Assembly: GCA_051294375.1 (NCBI GenBank)
Contig: JBJCIZ010000207.1
Location: 6,731 to 70,730 of the forward strand
Source of the DNA: Paraspadella gotoi
Taxonomy: Eukaryota; Chaetognatha
Length of the DNA: 64,000 bases
Direction of reading: 5' to 3'
The notes below the pieces were generated by a model. It was not told the origin of the DNA. It saw only the letters and a list, made by a program, of their open reading frames with translations, and did not search any database. The first letter of the stretch is position 1, and each line of letters starts with the position of its first letter. This document shows positions 57,110-64,000 of the stretch, piece after piece. A program made the position numbers and the translations under genes.

Positions 57110-58200
57110 TTTGCGTCAGAGTGTTTTTCTCAGCTTTGTCCTTTCAGGGAATGTTCTGTTGAAGATTTGAGTTTGATTGGATTCATCCTCACTCCAGTGA
57201 AAAGTTTCAGGTTTTTCTTCATTTGTAAAAGATATGACGATAAGTCCGCAGACCAAAGATCTGACTTCTCACTGATCACTGTCACTAAGATGAGATATTT
57301 TGGAAACTGCTTCAGAAATGCTTCTTTGGTCTCTCGCCAATTAGTGCAAGTTGCTCCTTTTTGTCTCTAATTTTTCAAATCAACTCAATCTTCAAGAAAT
57401 GCATCTTTCACAAGATTTGCCTTACTTGATAGACTCAAAATTGACTCCACGACTATGGCATTCAGTTAGCAATGTCCAGATGACAGTTTGTTTTTTTCCC
57501 CCTCCATGGAAGAAAATGGAACAGCCTTTGTTTTTCTGCATTGAAACATAAGAAACAGAGATTTTCATCTTGAAGTTCAGTCAACTCCTCACCAGAAGAC
57601 TGTGAAATACAAGTAGACTCTGAATCCAAAGTGTCTTTTTCTTCATGTTGAACAACACTCCACCAAAATTTTTCTTTTCTCCAGAACAATTTCTTTCTTT
57701 TGTTTCAATTGATAACTGGAATTTGTAAAGTCTTTGACTTTGCCACCAAAAACTGATACCCCGGAATCATCAATTTATCAGTAGGCTCATTGCATAAAAA
57801 GATAGAAATGAATGCTTTCCTTGTTGGTTTTTCCGGTTTTGTAACTTTCCACCGCCCATGTGATGCTTTGCTTGGATGAATATGTGTTTCCTGGTTAGCA
57901 TACGATGAGTGTAGAAACGCCTGAATCTTCAAGCCAATTTGACGGATATGCTTTAGCGCCCATCTCCACTCTCCTGTCATGCTCATAGTCTTGCATCATA
58001 AAAGTTGATCTGCTTCAACGATGGTAAACAATCAATCTCCAACGTAGTACCAGTCAAATTTCTCTGTATTGAAAGAGATTAGGTATCCTCAATAATCATT
58101 GGAAGACGTTGCTGCCCAAAGATCAACATAAGTTGATTTTATGGGAGCCAACATGAAGCTCCACAGGAAGCTGTCCAGAAAACAAGTTTGAGCAAACAAA
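57110..58200 (-). pseudogene. Frame-broken coding remnant, probably retroelement
   Basis: On the minus strand, successive frames give protein-like pieces: WRWALKHIRQIGLKIQAFLH (57,960), CNEPTDKLMIPGYQF (57,780), NLCFLCFNAEKQRLFHF (57,550) and EAFLKQFPKYLILVTVISEK (57,300). They are separated by stops and shifts. The family is not recognised. Position and strand between the protease (61.1 kb) and RT (55.4 kb) suggest it is part of the same element or an older one. Confidence 0.45.
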
Positions 58201-58224
58201 TGTCGCGATCTGCCAATTAATTTT

Positions 58225-58789
58225 TTTCGATAATTAACTTAATAATAATTAATTAATTATTAATTAATTAATAATAATTAATTAGATTAATAATTAATTA
58301 ATTAATAGATTTAATTATTATATCTAATATATATAGATTAAATTAATTAATTAATTAATAGATTAATTATAATTTTATATTCAGCCTTGTCAGTCATTCG
58401 ATGTCTTAAAATTGAGTCAGGACGTTATTAAATGTTTTGTTTACATTTTATCAACAAACAAAATCCTCTATTATCGAGCAGGCGGGCAAAGCCGTCCTGT
58501 CTGATTTTTTTGTTCGGTTTAGCTTTCGGTCTCGCTTTTTTGCAATCATGGCTTCTGAAAGTGGTGATATCATAGGAGAGTTGAATTTTTCATATATGGC
58601 TTCTAATCATCAAAAGATCTTTAAAATTCTCATGTTTCATATCAATAATTGTGTATTTTGTTATGTTTTATTTACAAAACAAAAAGCGTTTTAATTATAT
58701 GTCGCTCTCCTCATCTCTCTTCTCCTCTTTTTTCTCAGTCACTGCTTTCTTCTAAAAACGAGTTCCGGCTCTGCAGCGTCTGTCCAGCT

Positions 58790-58829
<40 letters not shown>

Positions 58830-59110
58830 CTCTTTTTTTTTTTTTTTTCTTACAAAATAATTTTAGATATAATGGTGGTTCACTATATGTAAAAAAACGG
58901 AATGCCGAACAGGGCGCGAACCCGGGTCCTTGGGTAGAAGAATAGCTCACGACTACGTGCGGCGCCAATAAGTACTGCTGATTCTTTAACGAGTAAAAGG
59001 GGCTGTAGGGCTTCTCTCTCTCTCTCTCTTTTTAATTATTATATATCGCTTCTTCTTTCTCTTCTCTTTTTCTCTGCAGCGCTGTCTCTCTCTTTCTCTC
59101 TCTTTTTTCT
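58225..59110 (+). repeat. Dispersed repeat with tRNA-like segment
   Basis: Partner of 22,020-22,930. It opens with ATTAATTAATT runs, then the AAATTGAGTCAGGACG module, GGCGGGCAAAG and ATGGCTTCTxxx, (CT)n, the tRNA-like part (58,885-58,965), and CT-rich sequence. Confidence 0.7.
58885..58965 (-). ncRNA. tRNA-like SINE head
   Basis: The minus strand has GGACCCGGGTTCGCGCCC, containing a B-box match GGTTCGCGCCC, and an upstream TAGTCGTGAGCTA that could serve as an A box. The acceptor ends do not pair, so it is a repeat-borne relic, not a tRNA gene. Confidence 0.4.
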
Positions 59111-59755
59111 CTCTCTGTGTCTCTCTGTCTCTCTGTGTGTCTGTCCTATCTGTCGCCGATGCTTTTGATGTTATCGTTTGTTTTTTGAAAAATTCTGATT
59201 ATTTTTTTTCCTTCTAAAAACTTTTTATTTATTGCCATTTTATTCCGCGCTTTTTTTCAAATACAAAATCCCATATTTTCATCCGAGATTTTCGTGGATT
59301 TATTCTCTTTCGTTTCTCTCTCTGCTCTCTTTTTTTCTCTCTCATCTCTCTTCTTTCTCCTCTCTCTCTTTCTCTCTCTCTCTCTTCTCTCTCTCTTCTC
59401 TCTCTCTTTACTCATACACGCATTTTGTTTGTTTTATTGACTATCATCGCATCAATGAATGACAATCATACGAGCAATGAATGACAATCATCGCATCAAC
59501 TGAGCTATGCATACGCAGTGAATGACTATCATCGCGCATCAATAATTGATTATCATCGAATCATAATCATCCTATTACATCAATAAATTACTATTACATC
59601 AATCAAGTTAGTATTACCTCTAATCAATTACTATACAATCAACATTCGTTATCGCATGACATTTCGTTTTTTTTCCCGGTTTTTTTCATTAATTTTCTAT
59701 GATAGTGGGCTCTGGCTCGATCTTGAGTCCTTTTTTAAAGATTTTTTTATTTTAA
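59111..59755 (+). repeat. CT tracts and decayed 22-bp minisatellite
   Basis: It parallels 30,600-31,400: the CATCCGAGATTTTCGTGG segment (59,280), (CT)n, then ATCATCGCATCAATGAATGAC units (59,440-59,650) that grow more diverged. Confidence 0.75.
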
Positions 59756-61076
59756 TGTCTCCTTCTTCTCTCTCTCTCTCTCTGCTCACTCTCTCTCTTT
59801 CTCTCTCCACTCTCTCTCTTCTCTCTCACTCTCTCTTTCTCTCTCTCTCGTCTCTCTTCTTTTTATGCAATAGCGACGATCCTTATGCTTTTAAGATTTT
59901 TTTAACTTGCATCATTTTTTCAAACTTGCATAAATTTTATTCAACTTGCATTCCGTCAAAACTTTATATCTAGTTTCTCACTCACTTTCCTACCGGCTCA
60001 CAATTTCATCTCTCAATCTATCATGGGTTAAAATAAATAAAAAGATTCAAGTAAATGTGACTCATATTTTTTTCATTTAAACTCATTTCCACTGGTACGT
60101 TTCCACTGAAACTTTATATCAAGCTTCGTCATACGTTTTCCTACACCACACAAAAATTTTCACTCAATCTATGCCATCCAATTATGATTAAATTGGAGTA
60201 TTTATTGGTTAAAATAAGTAAAAGATTTTAGTAAATTCGACTTATGTTTTTTCCATTTAAACTAATTTCCACTCACGACGATTCCATCGAAATTTTATAT
60301 CCAGGCTTTATCACAACAACCTTTCCTAACCACACACAAATTTTAATTCCAATCCAACCAGCAATCACGAGTTATTGAGCTTTTTGGCTAAGATGGGACG
60401 GAATGGACGGATTGATTGACTAATTAAATTAATTATTAGATTAATTTATTTACTAATTGATTAATTAACTGATTAATTATTTGATTTATTAATACATCCT
60501 GCAATAACATTTAATATAAAAGGAAAAAGAAGCATAATCAATTAGTAAAACAGGTTTTTGTTTTTTTCCATTTAAACTACATTTCCACTCCAAACTATTC
60601 CATCGAAACTTTGATTTCCCTGTTCAATCACACACTTTCCTACCCACATACAAAATTCCAAGGTCAATCAGCCCATCCAAACTCATGAGCAATTGGTGTT
60701 CAAATAGTGAATATTTTTTTTTGTTTTTTTCCATTTAAAACTCATTTTCCACTCGCACGATTCATCGAAACTTAATATCCCAGGCTCAAATCACACACTT
60801 ACCTATCCACACACAAAATTTCATTTAAATCCATCCATCCAATCACACGAAGTAATTGGTGTTTTTGCTAAAGGTGGGACGGACGGACGGACGGACGGAC
60901 GGACGGACGGACGGACGGAACATCAATTTTTTTTGCATAATTTATCATAATTTCGATGTTCTGACATGATATAAGTGTGTGCCCGACAATATTGAGGGGG
61001 CGGACCGGACGGACCGAAAAAGTGAGTTATAAAGTCAGTTTAGAGGGATCTGCTGATCAAGAGAATGCCGACTAAA
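59756..61076 (-). mobile_element. Hairpin / ACGG / core-repeat element, inverted copy nested in retroelement
   Basis: Reverse-complement order of the 42,670 copy. A decayed hairpin lies near 61,035-61,076, then GGGGGCGGACCGGACGGACC, and (ACGG)n with about 10 units (60,878-60,918). About five core repeats run down to 59,940. Then come CTTGCATCATTTTTTC, GCGACGATCCTTATGC and (CT)n. It begins immediately after the protease frame, so it inserted into the retrotransposon. Confidence 0.65.
60875..60918 (+). repeat. (GGAC)n microsatellite
   Basis: About ten perfect GGAC units. It is the microsatellite module of the surrounding element. Confidence 0.95.
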
Positions 61077-61257
61077 AATTGTAGATTTTTTTGACTTTCT
61101 TGTGATGTGCTTTCTTTTCAGTGCCCGAGCAAGCGCTGCAAACATCAATGGCGACATCAAGTTTCCTCCCAGCAACTTTGCATCCTTGACCAACTTCTCT
61201 GGGATGATGCTGATGTCTGCTCCAGTATCTGATAGATGCAATCCACTTGAAGGCCAT
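61077..61257 (-). pseudogene. Retropepsin (aspartic protease) fragment
   Basis: It contains LSDTGADISIIPEKLV, the DTGA active-site motif with the following hydrophobic strand, as in Ty3/gypsy proteases. The second half of the protease is not present downstream because the nested element starts here. Confidence 0.85.
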
Positions 61258-62800
61258 TCACTGAAGCACTGATGTGGTACTTAGCTCAGAGTTTATTCTC
61301 TCCAACAACAAAAAGTAGCAAGAATGGCTGTCCAATGAGGTGAGTTTGATGGAGAAAAGGCAGGTTCTGATGGTGTAGCGGCTGCAGAAGTTGATGCTTT
61401 TTGCAAAAAAATTTGACGAAAATCAGTTGAAAAATTTGATGACGGTGACGAAAATGGTGCAGTAAAATTTGAATCAGTTTGTTTCTTGACCCGTTTCCAA
61501 AAAATTCTTTCCATGTTTTGTAGAATCCAAAGACGCGTTGACGGCGCAGTCGACATCATGACTGAAGCGCTGACGAGATTTCGACTGCGCCCCATCATGC
61601 ATTCTTCTTCCCTTTTGCGTCTTTCATGTACACTCTCAAATTCGGTATTTACTCTTGGGCGCTTTGGGACAGCTGATGGAGAAATGCTGGCCCGACTCTC
61701 GCAAAATAAACACGGTTTTCCTTTACATTGATCCAAATTTTATGCACTTTCAGACAATTGTAAACGACGTGGAGGAGGGAGCTCATAGAGCTTAAACGAG
61801 AAAACGTCCGGTTCGACTTTGAGTCATCGCCAGATTCGCCGACCAACGTCCTCGCGCTCCGTCCATTACCACGCCCACGACGGCCGCCCCTGAACGCTGC
61901 TTTGCCGCCCTGCGCCCCAACTTCGATGGTGGAAACGTCCATCTGCTCCGACGATTGCAAATCACGCAATTGACGGCGCGCCTTTCGCGCGCGATTGGTT
62001 TCGAGGCTATCGGCTGCCTCGCACATCAGATAAGTCTCTTCCACCCGGATGATAAGCATCTTCTACGACGGCGAGCAACATTTTTATCTTTCAGTTTACA
62101 AATAAAATCGCAAAAAATTGGTTTTCGTCCCGCCCCAAAGCTTTCATTACATAAGAAAAACGTAAATAAAATTGCATAACCGTTTCGTCTTTAGTTGTTT
62201 CATCGTTTAATATTTACTAAGACAACTATTTTGAAAATTAGGGAACAGGTGACCTCTCAGTGACAAAAAATATTGTGCACAGAGATACGGGTGTGAGAGA
62301 TAAATGTTGCATAATAGGTCTAAGGTTATCATCAGAATGGGCAACAACAATTGCGACTTTCGTCGCCAAAGACTCACTTGGGAAAAACATGCCAATTTCT
62401 TGCTGGATGATGGACCTTTCTGCAGGAAAGCAAACGCGTCGTCCGTTTGTTTCAGCTTCGTCTTGATCTGCTTCATCGATTTGCCGACCGAACTCCGTCT
62501 GCCAGTTGATCGATGACCTCGGCGGCGCTGGCGCCGCAGACGATGCAGGAACGCACGGCACGGGAGGGGAACGGGTAGAGAAGTAGGCGGGAAAGGGAAA
62601 ATAGACGGAAAGTGGGGAGAGATGGAAAAGTGGAGGACGGAAAAACGAGATGGTAGGAGAAGGCTTGGGTAAGGAAGAACGACCGGCGCCGTTGACGATC
62701 CACCGGAATGGGCGATCGAGGACGATCCTGCTTGAGAAAAACAACGTTCATGTCAATACCATGAATTTTTAGAATGTCACTCATCGTTCTTGTCCATTAC
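61258..62800 (-). pseudogene. gag-like region (broken)
   Basis: Several minus-strand frames in succession: 62,744-62,238, 62,059-61,649 and 61,736-61,293. They include a Gly/Arg-rich patch (FRGGRRGRGNGRSA) and, just after it, Cys/His pieces in two frames (YNCLKVHKI and CKGKPCLFC) that look like a split zinc knuckle. The order gag-then-protease fits an LTR retrotransposon. The frame changes show decay or sequencing error. Confidence 0.65.
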
Positions 62801-62919
62801 GTCTCCTATCACCCAGTCATGGGTGTTTACATATTAACTCTATTTTCCTGGACTTCGATTCACTTTACCAAATCCTCTCTCAAGAAGCGATTCACATCCA
62901 TCTCTCTCTTCCATACTTT

Positions 62920-62922
62920 TCC

Positions 62923-62962
<40 letters not shown>

Positions 62963-63528
62963 TGATATTTTTTCGTTGATTCTTTCTAATCAACAATCTC
63001 TCATCCTTTGATTTCCTCTCCACATCATCTCTCTCAATCGTCTACCGCCTTTTTCAAACTTTGAACTATTCCTCATCTGTGAGAGGAACCCTTTTGCAGT
63101 CTCTCGTCGATCCACCATGATGGTCGATTCGATCTTCTGCAGCCGCGCATCGATTCCTCGTCCCTTTGAGCAGGAACCACTCTCTTCAGATCGTCCGCTC
63201 GTTTGAATTGCAATGGTCTCCCATTCGCCAATCTGGGTCCAACCCGACGGCTCCGATCCAAATAACTCAAAATAAGAAAATTGCTCAAGAAATTAAGACG
63301 CTATTGAATTAATATTTATAACTCCTTGCGTTATATTAATCAGAGACATCTACTTCAAATTCGATGTCCTTTTGTTGAACCGCAAAGGCACGGAAAAATT
63401 TGGAAAAGATGACGCGAAGCGTAATTTGGATTTTCTCTCTTAATTTCCGAAATTTAGGTAGCGACGAACGAGTATTTCCTTCGGAGGCTTAAAAAAAAAC
63501 TTTATTCGTAACCACGCTGAACACCAAG
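62920..63528 (-). other. Retroelement leader and CT tract
   Basis: (CT)n at 62,927-62,960. Next to the right LTR, minus-strand TGGTGTTCAGCGTGG (63,526-63,512) lies two bases after the LTR end and is a candidate primer-binding site. Other frames here look like shadows. Confidence 0.4.
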
Positions 63529-63777
63529 TGGAGGACGAAGAATTTTAGTGAAAAGAATTCGATACCAAAGTAAAAATGAACGAGAGTTTATTTCAGTATA
63601 ACATCGAAGGGAAATGCATAATATAATGAGCGCGAGAATAAAATAACAATGACTTTTATATGAATACTTTGTTTATCAAAGTAGGAATGTAAAGAGAATG
63701 GAATTTTAGGCCGAGAGAAATATTATTTACATTTTTGTAATTTACTAAATTCTTTCTCCCAATCTTCACTGCCTCCA
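63529..63777 (-). repeat. LTR-like direct repeat, right copy
   Basis: It matches 47,094-47,340 over ~249 bp, with TG...CA ends. In minus orientation it would be the 5' LTR of the gag-protease-pol element. Flanking bases of the two copies do not give a matching target duplication. Confidence 0.6.
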
Positions 63778-64000
63778 TCACACTTACAAGATAATAACAT
63801 AGCAGGTTTTTCTGCAAGCTTTCAATCAAGACTCTCTCACATCTTATTTATTCACTCCCAGTGAACCTGGCTTCCCTATCAATGAAGTGTATAATGATTC
63901 AAAGAATGTTTTCAATTGTATGAAAAGACCACTCCTCTAAGTATTAGATCGATTAGATCGATATGTTATATGTTATATGAAATTGGTACAACCAATATAA
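63778..64000. other. Window end, nothing recognised
   Basis: Moderately AT-rich sequence with no feature seen. Confidence 0.5.

Noticed and set aside
59656-59973. Ser/Leu-rich plus ORF
   Set aside because: Translation of CT microsatellites.

Overview
This window is nuclear DNA of a eukaryote, most likely an invertebrate animal. The base composition is very AT-rich, with long homopolymers, (CT)n tracts and many families of dispersed repeats. The recognisable genes are split by GT-AG introns. There is one clear animal-type gene, an orthologue of the deubiquitinase USP38. I cannot name the species. Mobile elements with an ACGG microsatellite and core repeats of roughly 130-160 bp resemble the pearl/HINE elements described in bivalves, but that does not fix the phylum.

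Layout. 1-5,100: a truncated small LTR-type element, two GC-rich pockets, a hammerhead-like motif and a perfect 68-bp palindrome. 5,100-12,117: a ~2.2-kb inverted repeat and decayed tandem copies of it. 12,118-12,142 and 22,931-22,955: two 25-N gaps. The sequence between the gaps (12,143-22,930) looks like a separate contig. Its start repeats 10,110-10,600, and its 17,690-21,315 part repeats 23,655-27,990. The sequence just before gap 1 and just after gap 2 is the same, so the inner contig is probably an inserted haplotig. The USP38 exon carrying the catalytic cysteine is therefore present twice: an error-rich copy at 19,837 and a clean copy at 26,602. It is spliced in phase 0 to the large last exon at 32,390-34,097, across a 5.4-kb intron full of tandem repeats, including heat-shock-element-like sites.

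34,200-46,600 is repeat country. It holds two more copies of the small LTR-type element, one with an intact 237-residue ORF rich in TQT motifs. It also holds hairpin/ACGG/core-repeat elements, hammerhead-bearing elements, a tRNA-derived SINE and minisatellites.

47,094-63,777 is bracketed by two ~248-bp direct repeats that look like LTRs. On the minus strand between them lie broken gag, protease, RT, RNase H and integrase regions of a Ty3/gypsy-type retrotransposon, cut by nested repeats. On the plus strand, between the integrase and the left LTR-like repeat, sits an unrecognised spliced gene (48,142-51,902) for a probable single-pass membrane protein.

No rRNA, CRISPR array or convincing intact tRNA gene was seen. 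The strongest candidate for something under-described is the small hammerhead-like-ribozyme element family (eight sites) and its link to palindromes. Next come the TQT-array Gag-like ORF and the unrecognised membrane-protein gene.
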